The notes: generated by a model not told the origin, from the sequence alone. Shown: positions 18,456-27,123, counted from the stretch's first letter. The stretch is 64,000 nt of DNA from CAYUMU01 sp964445985 (GCA_964445985.1 CAYUMU010000015.1:27505-91504); one strand, 5' to 3'. A program made the numbers and translations.

Positions 18456-18971
18456 CTAAACGATGCCCGCGGAGTAATCGGACAATGTTTTCAGGAACTC
18501 CCCGGTCCAGCTGTGATCGCCATAGGAGAAGCTCTTTCTGTCGATCGTGGCCCCGTCTTTTATTCGAACCAAAGTCAGATCATGCGTCTCGCAATCGGAC
18601 CAGATTTCTAAAACTGCGTTACTGATATTAAGGGTAGGCCAAGTCGGAAAAGCGCTCTTAAATCTTCCTAGAGCAGCGGCAATCCTTGACGGATCCAGGG
18701 AAGGACCAGCCGGTCTAACGACTACAATTCCTCTATGTGAATTTGGCAGAAATCGAGCATGGTCGTAGACCATCCTTGCATCTGTCGTAAGCAACATGAC
18801 GTCCAGGGATCTCCACCACTGCAACAACTCGGGATCCTTAATCGCTCTCCCAGCCAACATTTTTGGAAATGCCAAGGGCGCTATCAGCGCCTCCTGCGTG
18901 CATCGAGTCAGCAACCTCCTCGAACTTGTGCATTCGTCGAATTGAATGGTATTCATTCGCAGGCCTATCAA
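18456..18971 (-). CDS. PIN-like (DUF5615/Mut7-C-type) putative toxin RNase
   Basis: A 171-residue protein whose acidic residues fit the PIN-like/DUF5615 pattern: Asp12-Glu13 (IQFDEC), Asp46 (AIKDPELLQW) and Asp64 (LLTTDAR). PIN-like enzymes of this kind are usually the ribonuclease toxin beside a DUF433 antitoxin. The start is either this ATG or an internal one at 18956 (MNTIQFDEC), which fits the family better. The reading frame overlaps the upstream DUF433 gene by 119-134 bp out of frame, unusually long. The C-terminal 80 residues include a segment with NISNAVLEIWSD that I cannot assign. GC is low relative to the flanks. Confidence 0.65.
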   Translation of the reverse strand: MIGLRMNTIQFDECTSSRRLLTRCTQEALIAPLAFPKMLAGRAIKDPELLQWWRSLDVMLLTTDARMVYDHARFLPNSHRGIVVVRPAGPSLDPSRIAAALGRFKSAFPTWPTLNISNAVLEIWSDCETHDLTLVRIKDGATIDRKSFSYGDHSWTGEFLKTLSDYSAGIV

Positions 18972-19416
18972 ATACCGTCGCTAAGCTCTCAAACACTTTT
19001 CGTAATGTATCCATATCCAGATCAAAATCCTCCGCGATGTCCGACAATTTCATGTCCGACGAGACACAAGCCACTACCGTGGCCAATGGTATTCGAGTGC
19101 CTCGAATAACGGGAACGCCTCCCCTGACAAGAGGATTCACCTCAACAACCTCGAAAAAAGCAGTACGAGCAGTGTCCAGTCGCGACACCATGATTGTCCA
19201 GTTGCAAACCGCGTCTTCATTCATCGCCTTGTATGAGGTTCCTTGCCCAAACTGCAAGTCGATTACCAATCCTTTTCGTTCCGGAACCTCAAATGAATTG
19301 CGGTACTTGCCGCTCATTGGATGCGGCGCCGCATACTCAGCGCAAGGGGAAACCTTGTCGAGTGAGCCCCCCCTCGACTGGCTGCGCTTCATCCTTCCAA
19401 ATTGCTGCCGCATCAT
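18838..19416 (-). CDS. DUF433-domain putative antitoxin with an N-terminal extension
   Basis: A 192-residue protein. Residues 90-150 are a DUF433 domain: NPLVRGGVPVIRGTRIPL, then SSDMKLSDIAEDFDLD and MDTLRKVFESLA, a winged-helix DNA-binding antitoxin family. The first 90 residues are an unassigned extension; many DUF433 antitoxins consist of the domain alone. The start ATG at 19416 overlaps the stop of the upstream gene as ATGA (a second ATG follows directly at 19413), so the two are translationally coupled. The 3' end overlaps the PIN-like gene. The three genes form one operon. I infer that it represses the operon and neutralises the PIN-like protein. Confidence 0.65.
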   Translation of the reverse strand: MMRQQFGRMKRSQSRGGSLDKVSPCAEYAAPHPMSGKYRNSFEVPERKGLVIDLQFGQGTSYKAMNEDAVCNWTIMVSRLDTARTAFFEVVEVNPLVRGGVPVIRGTRIPLATVVACVSSDMKLSDIAEDFDLDMDTLRKVFESLATVFDRPANEYHSIRRMHKFEEVADSMHAGGADSALGISKNVGWESD

Positions 19417-20102
19417 GGGGTGTCCTCCGAGTTGTCCGGCATGACGACAATGGGAAACGACGCCAAACTTTTTTGAAGCGTTAAAACCTTTACGGCCGCC
19501 CTTTCGCACTGCCGCTGCAATTGAGCAACGTCCTCTTGATCCATTGCTAAAGTGAGCACCGTGTTGTTTTGCGTTCCATCGGTGTAGTCGATCGCGAGTA
19601 CGTGTGTAATCACAAACTCTTCAACGGACGTGCCTCCGTCGCTAAAAACCGGACGGACGTCCGTAATCAGCCTGGCGTTGAGAAAAATGTTTTGGTGAGT
19701 ATAAGCTAGAGTCTGAGCCTTGATGGCAATTGAAATTGGGTGGTCGCCGCCCATATGCTCTAGTATCGAATGCAGATCCGTGGAATGCTGTCGCCATTTG
19801 TTGCCATATGCCAATTGCCATTCGGACGGAGTTCGTTCCGAGATCACTTCGGCAATCCATTCGATGGCGTCGGCAGGGCTTCCTTGACGTTCGGCGAATC
19901 GTCGAAGCCGAATAAGCGCGGTCAACAGTTTCCCAACTCGGTCCTGTTCCAATCCCAGCTTGGTTGCGATCCGCCTGCCAAGGCCGCTGAGTCCTACCCC
20001 AACGCACTCGGAAGAATTCACGATAGCAGTTAAGTTATCGAAGTCGTCCAAGATTGCGGCAAGATCGCCCAGCATCGCTTCGTCTAGCATGCCTTGCGCC
20101 AT
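19413..20102 (-). CDS. Unknown first gene of the DUF433/PIN-like operon (229 aa)
   Basis: I do not recognise this protein. It is soluble and mostly helical in its first 130 residues, with a helix-turn-helix-like stretch around LGRRIATKLGLEQDRVGKLL. A beta-rich C-terminal half follows (NARLITDVRPVF, VEEFVITHVLAIDY, NNTVLTLAMDQEDVAQL). No signal peptide or catalytic motif is visible. A GAGGT Shine-Dalgarno precedes the ATG by about 10 nt. The stop overlaps the DUF433 start (ATGA), so it belongs to the module and may be a third component (chaperone, sensor or second antitoxin). Its GC is low, as for its partners. Confidence 0.6.
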   Translation of the reverse strand: MAQGMLDEAMLGDLAAILDDFDNLTAIVNSSECVGVGLSGLGRRIATKLGLEQDRVGKLLTALIRLRRFAERQGSPADAIEWIAEVISERTPSEWQLAYGNKWRQHSTDLHSILEHMGGDHPISIAIKAQTLAYTHQNIFLNARLITDVRPVFSDGGTSVEEFVITHVLAIDYTDGTQNNTVLTLAMDQEDVAQLQRQCERAAVKVLTLQKSLASFPIVVMPDNSEDTP

Positions 20103-20140
20103 TTTAATTTACCTCGGAAATGTTGCCCGCAGTCACCGGC

Positions 20141-20165
20141 TTGTACATTGCTTTTATTGTACCAA
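20141..20165 (-). promoter_or_regulatory. Candidate operator upstream of the three-gene DUF433/PIN-like operon
   Basis: On the minus strand the leader contains an imperfect inverted repeat TTGGTACA...TGTACAA with a 9-10-nt centre, about 40-60 bp upstream of the first ATG. The position suits autoregulation by the DUF433 protein. This is inference from symmetry alone; it could be chance in an AT-rich stretch. Confidence 0.25.
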
Positions 20166-20436
20166 CGACCTTAACCAACGACAGAGAGCTTGGACAGCAT
20201 GTCTGCTTCCGTTCTTCAATCGCATGGTCGCGAAGAATTCGATCAAACCGGCCCGCTTGCCACTCCACCCCGCTCAGGGTACGGTAAATAGGCCGCTTCG
20301 GCCCATGCCGGCAGGTATTCCCCCCCGCAGGCATGGACGGTTCGCGCTCTTTCACCCACCTCTTTGGCAGGTAGTTGTTGGTCTTTTGCCCGGCATCGTG
20401 TCCAGGCTGTTGACCCCCAGGTTTTGATTCATCCGC
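20166..20436. other. Non-coding gap between divergent genes (part of 20103-20436)
   Basis: The whole gap of 334 bp between the DUF433/PIN-like operon and moaD holds no supported gene. Apart from the candidate operator at its left end, nothing distinctive is seen. Confidence 0.4.
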
Positions 20437-20682
20437 ATGCAAGTACGCGTTCAGTTATTCGCCGTGGCTCGCCAACTTCAGGGGGCAGACACGATGGAAT
20501 TGCAACTGCCCGAGAACGCCACGGTGGGCGATCTGAAGGCGGCCATTCCCACGCAAGCTCCCCGTCTGGCCGGTCTGCTCGGCCAGCTCAAGTTTGCCGT
20601 GAACGAAGACTACGCCAGCGACGGCACGCGGATCGAACCGGGGGCCGCCGTGGCCTGCATCCCACCGGTGAGCGGCGGTTAG
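20437..20682 (+). CDS. moaD: Molybdopterin synthase sulfur carrier subunit
   Basis: An 81-residue ubiquitin-fold sulfur carrier of the ThiS/MoaD family. It ends in PPVSGG, whose terminal Gly-Gly is adenylated and then thiocarboxylated to donate sulfur to molybdopterin. The N-terminus MQVRVQLFAVARQL and the VNEDYASDG segment are typical of MoaD. Length is normal. No moaE or other molybdenum cofactor gene is next to it, so its partner lies elsewhere. It is followed at 118 bp by a PQQ-propeller gene in the same direction. Confidence 0.88.
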   Translation: MQVRVQLFAVARQLQGADTMELQLPENATVGDLKAAIPTQAPRLAGLLGQLKFAVNEDYASDGTRIEPGAAVACIPPVSGG

Positions 20683-20800
20683 ACAAGGCAACTCGGCCCT
20701 CTGGGCTGCTGGCTATTGTCGCCGCAAGTTGACGCGATGCTTTTCTTATTTACCTGCCACGAAATTTGCCCCCCCTCGAAACTCAAGGGACTCCTTGCTC

Positions 20801-22021
20801 ATGCATGCTTTGCTCTTGGCCGCGGCGCTGTGCGCCGCCGACGGAACCGACGCCGCCTCGCAACCCCCAGCCTGGTCTGGCTTCCGCGGAAACGGGGCGA
20901 GCACCACCGCGGTGGAAAACCTGCCCCTGACGTGGTCGGCCGAAAAAGGGATCGCCTGGGATGTGGAATTGCCCGGCTATGGCCAATCGAGCCCCGTGGT
21001 ATGGGGCGACAAGCTGTTTGTGACCGCTGGCAAGGGCGACATGAAAGAGACCCTGATCGTGGCCGCCTACAACCTGGCCGACGGCAAACTGCTGTGGAAG
21101 CAGGAATTGCCCGCGACCGAAAAGGTGAAGGTTAGCGACTACGTGAGCCGCTCGGCCCCCACGCCGGTGGTCGATGCCGACCGCGTGTATGCCTTTTTTG
21201 AAAGCGGCGACGTGTTTGCCCTGGATCACGCCGGCAAGCTCCAGTGGAAGCGGCAGCTCACCCAGGAATATGGCGCCTATCAAGGCAACCACGGCTTGGG
21301 CAGTTCGCTGGCCTTGGCCGAGGCGGGTCTGATTCTGCTGATCGACCACTCCGGCCCCAGCTACTTGCTGTGCCTCGACCCGGCCAGCGGCAAGAACCAG
21401 TGGAAGGTGGATCGCGAGCCGCGGATTTCGTGGAGCTCGCCCATCGTTGCCGGCCAGGGCGACGACCAGGAAGTCCTTATTAGTTCCAAGGGCCTGGTGC
21501 AAGCCTATCGGGCCGCCAACGGCGAGCTGCTGTGGGAACAGACCGGGCTGGATGGCAATACCATTGCCTCCCCCACGGTGGCCAACGATTTGGTGATTGT
21601 GGGCTCCAGCGACGCCGCTTGGAACGTGGCCCTGAAGCGCGGACCCAAAATTGAAGACCGCATTGCCTGGAAAGCCGACGCCACGAGTTCTTTTGGATCC
21701 CCGCTCGTGCACCGCGGCAGGGCTTACTTTGTGAATCGCTCGGGCGTGGCCACGGCGGTGGAGATTGCCTCGGGCAAGAACATTTGGACCCAGCGCCTGC
21801 CCGGCTCCTGCTGGACCAGCCCCATCGGCGCCGGCGACCGCGTTTACTTCTTCACCAAAGACGGTTCCACCATGGTGATGGCCGCCGAAGGCAATGAAGC
21901 CAACGTCCTGGCCGAAAACAGCCTTCCTGCCGAAGGCATTGCTTACGGCGTGGCCGTGGCGCCGGGCGCGTTTGTGATTCGCTTGGGCGAGCGGCTGATT
22001 AAAGTGGTGGGCGAAAAGTAG
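20801..22021 (+). CDS. Exported PQQ-like (outer membrane BamB-type) beta-propeller protein
   Basis: A 406-residue protein with blades of the PQQ-binding-like propeller, marked by recurring LLW(K/E)QE and WKVDREPRISWSSPIV patterns. Examples are ADGKLLWKQELPATEKV, HAGKLQWKRQL, SGKNQWKVD, NGELLWEQTGLDG and SGKNIWTQRLPG. The N-terminus (MHALLLAAALCAADGTDAAS) is a short signal peptide. The start ATG at 20801 follows AAGGGA; an upstream in-frame ATG exists at 20729 but would bury the signal sequence. Function is probably envelope scaffolding or unknown; such proteins are very common in Planctomycetes. Its last 23 bp overlap the convergent pyrC gene. Confidence 0.85.
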   Translation: MHALLLAAALCAADGTDAASQPPAWSGFRGNGASTTAVENLPLTWSAEKGIAWDVELPGYGQSSPVVWGDKLFVTAGKGDMKETLIVAAYNLADGKLLWKQELPATEKVKVSDYVSRSAPTPVVDADRVYAFFESGDVFALDHAGKLQWKRQLTQEYGAYQGNHGLGSSLALAEAGLILLIDHSGPSYLLCLDPASGKNQWKVDREPRISWSSPIVAGQGDDQEVLISSKGLVQAYRAANGELLWEQTGLDGNTIASPTVANDLVIVGSSDAAWNVALKRGPKIEDRIAWKADATSSFGSPLVHRGRAYFVNRSGVATAVEIASGKNIWTQRLPGSCWTSPIGAGDRVYFFTKDGSTMVMAAEGNEANVLAENSLPAEGIAYGVAVAPGAFVIRLGERLIKVVGEK

Positions 22022-23339
22022 GCCAATAGCCGCCCAGGGCGTGGTCGAATTGCACTTCGCCGCCGCGCACGGTTTCGTCGAACTGGCCGTCGTGATAGAC
22101 CTGCCGGCCCAGCACCCAGGTGCGCACGGGCCAGCCGGTTAGCTCCTGCCCATGCCAGGGCGTCCAGCGGCTCTTGGTTTCTTGCGATTCATCGAGCACG
22201 GGGCGGGTGAGGTTGAGGTTCACCAGCACCAGGTCGGCGTCGAAGCCCTCGGCGATCCGCCCTTTGCCCACCAGATCCCACACGCGGGCCGGCGCGTCGC
22301 ACATCCAGTGAACCACCTGTTCCATGGTCACCCGGCCACGGTGGACTTCGTTGAGCAGCAAGGCCAGGCTGTTTTCGACGGCGGGCAAACCCGAGGGGCT
22401 ACGCGGGTAGGCTTGTTGTTTTTCTTCTAGCGTGTGCGGGGCGTGGTCGGTGGCGATGACCTGTATTCGGCCGTCGATCAGTGCCTGCCAAAGGCCGGCG
22501 TTGTCGGCCGCCGTTTTGATGGAAGGGTTCATCTGCGCGCGGGTGCCCAGCCGGGCGTAGTCATCCACGTTGAAGAACAAATGGTGAGGACAGACCTCGC
22601 CCGTGAGCAGGTTGCGGTGATCGACGAGCAGTTCGGTTTCGGCGGCCGTGGAACAGTGCAGCAGGTGGAAGCGATGCTGGTGGCGGTAGGCCAGATCGAA
22701 CGCGCGGCGGGTGGCGATGATGGCCGCCTGGGCGTCGCGGATTTTGGAATGGTCGGCCACATCGGTGGTGCCGGCGAAACGAGTTTTGTTGGCGGCAATG
22801 GTGGCTTCGTCTTCGCAGTGGGCCGTGATGGGAAGCGTGGTTTCGGCAAAGATGCGTTCCAGGGCGTCTTGCTCGTCGACCAGCAAGTCACCGGTGCTCG
22901 AGCCGATAAAGATTTTGATGCCGGGCGTTCGCCGCGCTCGCTGCAACTCGGAGATATTCTCAGCCGTGGCCCCGATGTAAAAGCCGTAATTCACCAGGCA
23001 TTTGCTTGCCGCCAGGGCCAGCTTTTCGTGCAGTCGGGCCACGGTGGTGGTGGTGGGCGAGGTGTTGGGCATTTCGAGGAAGGTGGTCACGCCCCCCTTG
23101 GCACAGGCGCGGGTGGCGGTGTGCAGGTCTTCTTTGGCCGTGAGGCCGGGCTCGCGGAAATGCACCTGGTCGTCGACCACGCCGGGCATCAGCAGCAGGC
23201 CGGCGGCGTCGATGACTTCGTCGGCGGCCGTTTGGCGGGCGGGGTCGATGGCGGCGATCTGGCGGCCTTCGATCAGCACCGAGGTTTCGGCCAGCCCACT
23301 GGGGAGGACCACTTGCGCATTCTTGATCAGCGTTTTCAT
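21999..23339 (-). CDS. pyrC: Dihydroorotase
   Basis: A 446-residue amidohydrolase-fold dihydroorotase of the type I size class, catalysing the third step of pyrimidine synthesis. Visible motifs are GVVDDQVHFREPG (residues 53-65), MPNTSPTTTT, ITAHCEDEATIAAN, LLHCSTAAE and ATDHAPHT. The metal-binding D-x-H-x-H reads D-D-Q-V-H, so the first His is Gln58. From memory this variant also occurs in Bacteroidetes enzymes, so it is probably a functional subclass. Start at the ATG 23339; upstream extension is Arg-rich. Overlaps the convergent propeller gene by 23 bp. Confidence 0.85.
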   Translation of the reverse strand: MKTLIKNAQVVLPSGLAETSVLIEGRQIAAIDPARQTAADEVIDAAGLLLMPGVVDDQVHFREPGLTAKEDLHTATRACAKGGVTTFLEMPNTSPTTTTVARLHEKLALAASKCLVNYGFYIGATAENISELQRARRTPGIKIFIGSSTGDLLVDEQDALERIFAETTLPITAHCEDEATIAANKTRFAGTTDVADHSKIRDAQAAIIATRRAFDLAYRHQHRFHLLHCSTAAETELLVDHRNLLTGEVCPHHLFFNVDDYARLGTRAQMNPSIKTAADNAGLWQALIDGRIQVIATDHAPHTLEEKQQAYPRSPSGLPAVENSLALLLNEVHRGRVTMEQVVHWMCDAPARVWDLVGKGRIAEGFDADLVLVNLNLTRPVLDESQETKSRWTPWHGQELTGWPVRTWVLGRQVYHDGQFDETVRGGEVQFDHALGGYWPTFRPPL

Positions 23340-23552
23340 GGCAAGCCAAGGAAGTCGAGGACGTACCGTTTTTTGTTGGCGTTCCTTTTTTACCAACTCC
23401 GGGCGGCGGGCGTCAGTCGGCAGGGCCGGTTCGCCGAATTTGCCATTGTGGCGGCAGGCATAAGCTGGTGGGGGCGGTTATGATGGGGCGAGGCGAACGT
23501 CCGCCTGCTCCGCATTCCCGCCACACCGTGAGTCAATCGGGAGACGAACACC

Positions 23553-24587
23553 ATGCCAGAGTCGATTCGCGTGGGCCTGATCACCAGCGGCGAAGGCGCT
23601 CACCTCAGCGCCTACCTGCCGGCCCTGGCCAAGATCGAAGAGTGCTCCGCGGTGGCCGTGGCCGACCCGAGCAAAAGCGTGATTGGCGACGCCCGAGCGG
23701 CCCTGGGCAGCAAGCTGGCCGAAAGCCATGCCGACCCGCGCGAAATGCTCAAGAAGTTCAAGCCCCAGATGGTGCTGGTTTCGTTGCCGGCCAACGAATC
23801 GCCCGCCGCCATTGCCCTGGCGTTGGAGCATGGGGCGCACGTGATGGCGGAGAAGCCGGCCTGCACCAGCGTTAAAGAATTTGCTCCGCTGGTCAAAATG
23901 GCCGAGAGCAAGCATCTGCACCTGATGCTGGCCCTGGCCAACCGTATTCACGCGCCGGTGCGGTTTGCCCAGCAGCTGATCGCCGAGGGCAAGCTCGGCA
24001 AGCTGTACGCCATGGAAGTTCACATCATGGCCGATCAAACCCGGCTGACCAAGCCGGCTTACCACGATACCTGGTTTGCCAAGAAGGAGCGGGCTGGCGG
24101 CGGCTTCCTCACCTGGCTGGCCATCCATTGGCTCGACGCCGCGCTGCTGATCGCCGGCAAAAAGGTCGAACGCGTGGCCGGCTTTGCGGGCGTGGTGGGA
24201 GGGCAACCGCTCAACGTGGAAGACGCCGTGGCGATGTCCATGCAGCTCGAAGGGGGCATGCTTGGTACGCTCACGGCCGGCTATTTGCTGGAAAAGGGCT
24301 ACCAGTCGCACCTGCAAATCTGGGGCTCCGATGGCTGGCTCCGCGTGGCGGCCATTGAAGAAGAACCGCTGGAGTGGTACAGCCGGAAGGTGGGGCCCGA
24401 GGTGCGGAAGTTCGTCTACCCCGCCGGCGGCCGCGGCTACGATCCCTGGGTAAAACGCTGCGTTCGCGCGGCGGCCGACCTGGAAGATCCGCCAATCACG
24501 CCGCGGGAATGTCTCAACGTGTTGGAAACGATTTTCGCCATGTACCGGGCGGCCGAAACCGGGACCACGCAAACCGTTAAGGGCTAA
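23553..24587 (+). CDS. Gfo/Idh/MocA-family oxidoreductase
   Basis: A 344-residue NAD(P)-dependent oxidoreductase. The N-terminal Rossmann region begins VGLITSGEGAHLSAYLPAL, the conserved lysine motif AEKPACTS is at about 109-116, and a C-terminal alpha/beta domain with GGGFLTWLAIHWLDAALL follows. The G-x-G-x-x-G is loose (GLITSGEGAH). The substrate is probably a sugar or inositol derivative and cannot be told. No signal peptide; the protein should be cytoplasmic. A CGGGAGA Shine-Dalgarno precedes the ATG. lpxK starts 55 bp downstream in the same direction. Confidence 0.88.
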   Translation: MPESIRVGLITSGEGAHLSAYLPALAKIEECSAVAVADPSKSVIGDARAALGSKLAESHADPREMLKKFKPQMVLVSLPANESPAAIALALEHGAHVMAEKPACTSVKEFAPLVKMAESKHLHLMLALANRIHAPVRFAQQLIAEGKLGKLYAMEVHIMADQTRLTKPAYHDTWFAKKERAGGGFLTWLAIHWLDAALLIAGKKVERVAGFAGVVGGQPLNVEDAVAMSMQLEGGMLGTLTAGYLLEKGYQSHLQIWGSDGWLRVAAIEEEPLEWYSRKVGPEVRKFVYPAGGRGYDPWVKRCVRAAADLEDPPITPRECLNVLETIFAMYRAAETGTTQTVKG

Positions 24588-24642
24588 CGCGGCGGGAAAG
24601 GGCCACCCGCCATCGCCAGCCATTTTTTCGCACGAATGGATT

Positions 24643-25695
24643 GTGTTGAACGCCGAACATTTTCGTCAGATTGTGAGTGGTCGCCAGCGTGGCTTGGGGG
24701 CGCTGTTGTGGCGCGGACTGTTCCGCGCGGCCGAAGCTCCCTACGCGCTGGCCGTGAAGTGGCGCAATCGCCGCTACGATCGCGGCCGCGCCGAGTCGCA
24801 CGCCGTGGATGTGCCGGTGATTTGCGTCGGCAATCTCACCTTGGGCGGCACCGGCAAAACACCCACCGTGGAATGGATTGCCCGCTGGCTCAGATCGCAG
24901 GGATGGCGGGTCACGCTGGTGAGCCGAGGTTACGGGGCGGCCGACGGTTCGCGGAATGACGAAGCGCTGGAGTTGGAGCAGAAGCTGCCCGACGTGCCGC
25001 ATTTGCAGAATGCCGACCGTGTGGAAGCAGCCCGGCTGGCGATCGAAGAGTTTGAAGCGGAGGTGATTTTGCTGGACGATGGTTTCCAGCATCGCCGCTT
25101 GCGGCGCGATCTGGATATTGTGCTAATCGACGCCCTGGAGCCGTTCGGGTTTGGGCATGTGTTCCCCCGCGGCACGTTGCGCGAGCCGCTTATTGGTTTG
25201 GGCCGCGCTCAGGTCATCTTGCTCTCGCGAGCCGACCTCTGCCCTGCGGACCAACGGCAGAAAATCTGGCAGCAAATCGAGCGTTACGCGCCGCGCGCGG
25301 CGCGCGTCGAGGCGGCTCACCGTCCCTTGGAATTGCTCTCGTTCGCTGGCCAGACGCAACCGCTGGAAAGTTTGCAGGGGAAGCCGGTCCTGGCGTTTTG
25401 CGGCATTGGCAACCCGGCCGGATTTCAGGGCACGCTCGATACATTGGGCTACCGCCTGGCCGATTTCCGGCCCTTCCCCGACCATCACAACTACGGCCGC
25501 GAGGATGTGGTGTCGCTGACGACCGCCGCGCAAGCGGCCGGGGCCAAAGCCCTGGTTTGTACGCACAAGGACCTGGTCAAATTGGGCGTGGAATCGCTGG
25601 GCGGCCTGCCACTGTGGGCGGTGCGCGTGGGGCTGGAACTGCTGGACGGCGAAGACCGCCTGATAGCGGCGTTGAAAACGGCGGTAAACATGTAG
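24643..25695 (+). CDS. lpxK: Tetraacyldisaccharide 4'-kinase
   Basis: LpxK phosphorylates the 4' position of the lipid A disaccharide precursor at the cytoplasmic face of the inner membrane. The Walker A region GNLTLGGTGKTPT lies at about 63-75, the segment VILLDDGFQHRRLRRDLDI is the family hallmark, and the length of 350 aa is normal. The start is GTG at 24643; no good ATG exists in frame, and the Shine-Dalgarno is weak. A perfect 18-bp palindrome lies about 90 bp after the stop. The gene implies an LPS-type outer membrane. Confidence 0.95.
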   Translation: MLNAEHFRQIVSGRQRGLGALLWRGLFRAAEAPYALAVKWRNRRYDRGRAESHAVDVPVICVGNLTLGGTGKTPTVEWIARWLRSQGWRVTLVSRGYGAADGSRNDEALELEQKLPDVPHLQNADRVEAARLAIEEFEAEVILLDDGFQHRRLRRDLDIVLIDALEPFGFGHVFPRGTLREPLIGLGRAQVILLSRADLCPADQRQKIWQQIERYAPRAARVEAAHRPLELLSFAGQTQPLESLQGKPVLAFCGIGNPAGFQGTLDTLGYRLADFRPFPDHHNYGREDVVSLTTAAQAAGAKALVCTHKDLVKLGVESLGGLPLWAVRVGLELLDGEDRLIAALKTAVNM

Positions 25696-25787
25696 TTGGC
25701 TTTCGCCGACCGCGACCTGATCGCCGGCACTCCGCGGCAAACCCGCGCCATCATGGGCCGTTGGACGTGGCAGTGAAACGCGGCGCG

Positions 25788-25805
25788 GCGGGGCAGCTGC
25801 CCCGC
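25788..25805. terminator. 18-bp perfect palindrome between convergent genes
   Basis: GCGGGGCAGCTGCCCCGC is fully symmetric and sits between the convergent lpxK and ABM genes. No T-run follows on either strand. A bidirectional terminator or protein-binding site is possible. Confidence 0.4.
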
Positions 25806-25822
25806 GTTGGATTGGCCTTCGC

Positions 25823-26404
25823 TCATGGATCGGTGTGGGGGGAACGCGGGATGTTGCCAATTGAAATGAGCGAACCACGGTGCAGCCAGCGATGAAACAG
25901 CCGGGTGAGCAGCGGCATCACCACCCAGGCGAGCGTGATGATGACGAAGGCGTTGACGATCGCGGCCACGGCCAGGTAATGCAGGCCGATCAGCACGCCT
26001 GGCAGCAGCGACGACCAGAGCAATACCGAGGGGAAGACGCCGATCCAGGTGACAATGGCCATTTTCCAGCGGGGCGGCGACATGCCGGGCGTTCCGCCAA
26101 AGAAGGCTTCCAGCCCATGCAGTTTGCGATAATCGGCCGGCCCCTCGACGAGGTGCGCGACGGACTGTTCCCAATCTTGAAATAATGCGGATTGATAAAA
26201 CACTTCGGAAGCCGCTTCGCTCTCGAACGAGCGCAAGATGCCATACTCGCCGGTGGTGGAGCCGGGCACGGGGCCAATGAAGTGTACGCCGAGCATGCCA
26301 GGCACGCCCAGGGACTCACGGGCCAGTTGCCGCAGGGCGACTTCATACGCGGCTTCTTGGCCGGGCTTGACCCGGCGGGTGATGGCAAAGTGAACTTGGG
26401 CCAT
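25823..26404 (-). CDS. Antibiotic biosynthesis monooxygenase (ABM)-domain protein with a C-terminal membrane anchor
   Basis: A 193-residue protein. Residues 1-95 are an ABM ferredoxin-like domain (VHFAITRRVKPGQEAAYE, PGMLGVHFIGP, YGILRSFESEAA). Two hydrophobic segments follow at about 115-135 and 145-168 (WIGVFPSVLLWSSLLPGVL; VAAIVNAFVIITLAWVVMPL). The ABM-plus-two-TM arrangement is a known subtype. The start is ATG at 26404; longer in-frame sequence upstream overlaps DoxX and is Arg-rich. It is the last gene of a left-reading group with DoxX, pirin and MarR, which suggests a role in redox or electrophile stress. Confidence 0.8.
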   Translation of the reverse strand: MAQVHFAITRRVKPGQEAAYEVALRQLARESLGVPGMLGVHFIGPVPGSTTGEYGILRSFESEAASEVFYQSALFQDWEQSVAHLVEGPADYRKLHGLEAFFGGTPGMSPPRWKMAIVTWIGVFPSVLLWSSLLPGVLIGLHYLAVAAIVNAFVIITLAWVVMPLLTRLFHRWLHRGSLISIGNIPRSPHTDP

Positions 26405-26465
26405 AATGTAAGAAAAATCGGCTGCGAAGGGAGTAAAGGCCGGTCGCAATAATCGGTGCGCGGCC

Positions 26466-26501
26466 GGCGCGGATTCACGGGCGGGACGCCCGTGCCACGG
26501 G
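26466..26501 (+). repeat. 36-bp interspersed repeat family B, copy 1
   Basis: Begins GGCGCGGATTCACGGGCGGG and contains the hairpin GGGCGGGACGCCC, ending in TGCCACGGG. The second copy at 36968-37003 differs at one base. This copy begins 1 nt after the DoxX stop codon, on the gene's 3' side. Confidence 0.75.
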
Positions 26502-26502
26502 A

Positions 26503-26940
26503 TTACAGCGACGGCGAGGCGCTCGTTTTGGCGTGGGCCAGCCGGCCGTCGAGGCTCCAGGCGCCGGGGCCGTTGGCCATGAGGAAGATCATGGCGCCCA
26601 TCAGCGCGAGGTTCTTCATGAACTGGATCATCTGCGCTTCTTGGGCCTTGCCCTCCAGGACCCAAAAGTTGTGGAAGAAGTAGGTCGCCAGCAGCAGGAA
26701 CACCAGCAGCAGGCCGGCGCCGATGGTCGTTTTGTAGCCCGCGATGACGGACAGGCTGCCCGCGATCAGGAACACGATCGCTCCCACGAGCATGATCTTG
26801 GCGGCAGGCACGCCGGCCGCTTCCATTTCGGCCGCCACGCTATGGAAGTCGGGGATCTTATGGCCGACGGCGCTGAGCAAGAAGATGGTGGCGAGCAGCA
26901 CGCGGCCCAATACGCTACCGATACCAACGAGGGGGTTCAT
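26503..26940 (-). CDS. DoxX-family membrane protein
   Basis: A 145-residue inner-membrane protein with four hydrophobic segments (VLGRVLLATIFLLSAVGH; IMLVGAIVFLIAGSLSVIAG; IGAGLLLVFLLLATYFF; LALMGAMIFLMANGPGAW). It is typical of the DoxX/YphA family, associated with thiosulfate-quinone or organic-peroxide stress systems. The role is not fixed by sequence. The stop codon is followed directly by a 36-bp interspersed repeat. Co-directional with pirin and MarR, though 221 bp separate it from the pirin gene. Confidence 0.87.
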   Translation of the reverse strand: MNPLVGIGSVLGRVLLATIFLLSAVGHKIPDFHSVAAEMEAAGVPAAKIMLVGAIVFLIAGSLSVIAGYKTTIGAGLLLVFLLLATYFFHNFWVLEGKAQEAQMIQFMKNLALMGAMIFLMANGPGAWSLDGRLAHAKTSASPSL

Positions 26941-27123
26941 GCGAGTGTCCTCAATGTGCTGGGGGAGTGGGTGTGGGAATCAGAACAACATTCCACGGTG
27001 GATTAACTGTCATTCCGCCTTGTCTTTATCCGGGCTAGTCGAATCGCGTTGTCCTTTGTCCGAACTGCGGATACATCGTTTTCAACCGTGGTCTCAATTC
27101 GCGCTGCCTCTTTCAGACGCTGG

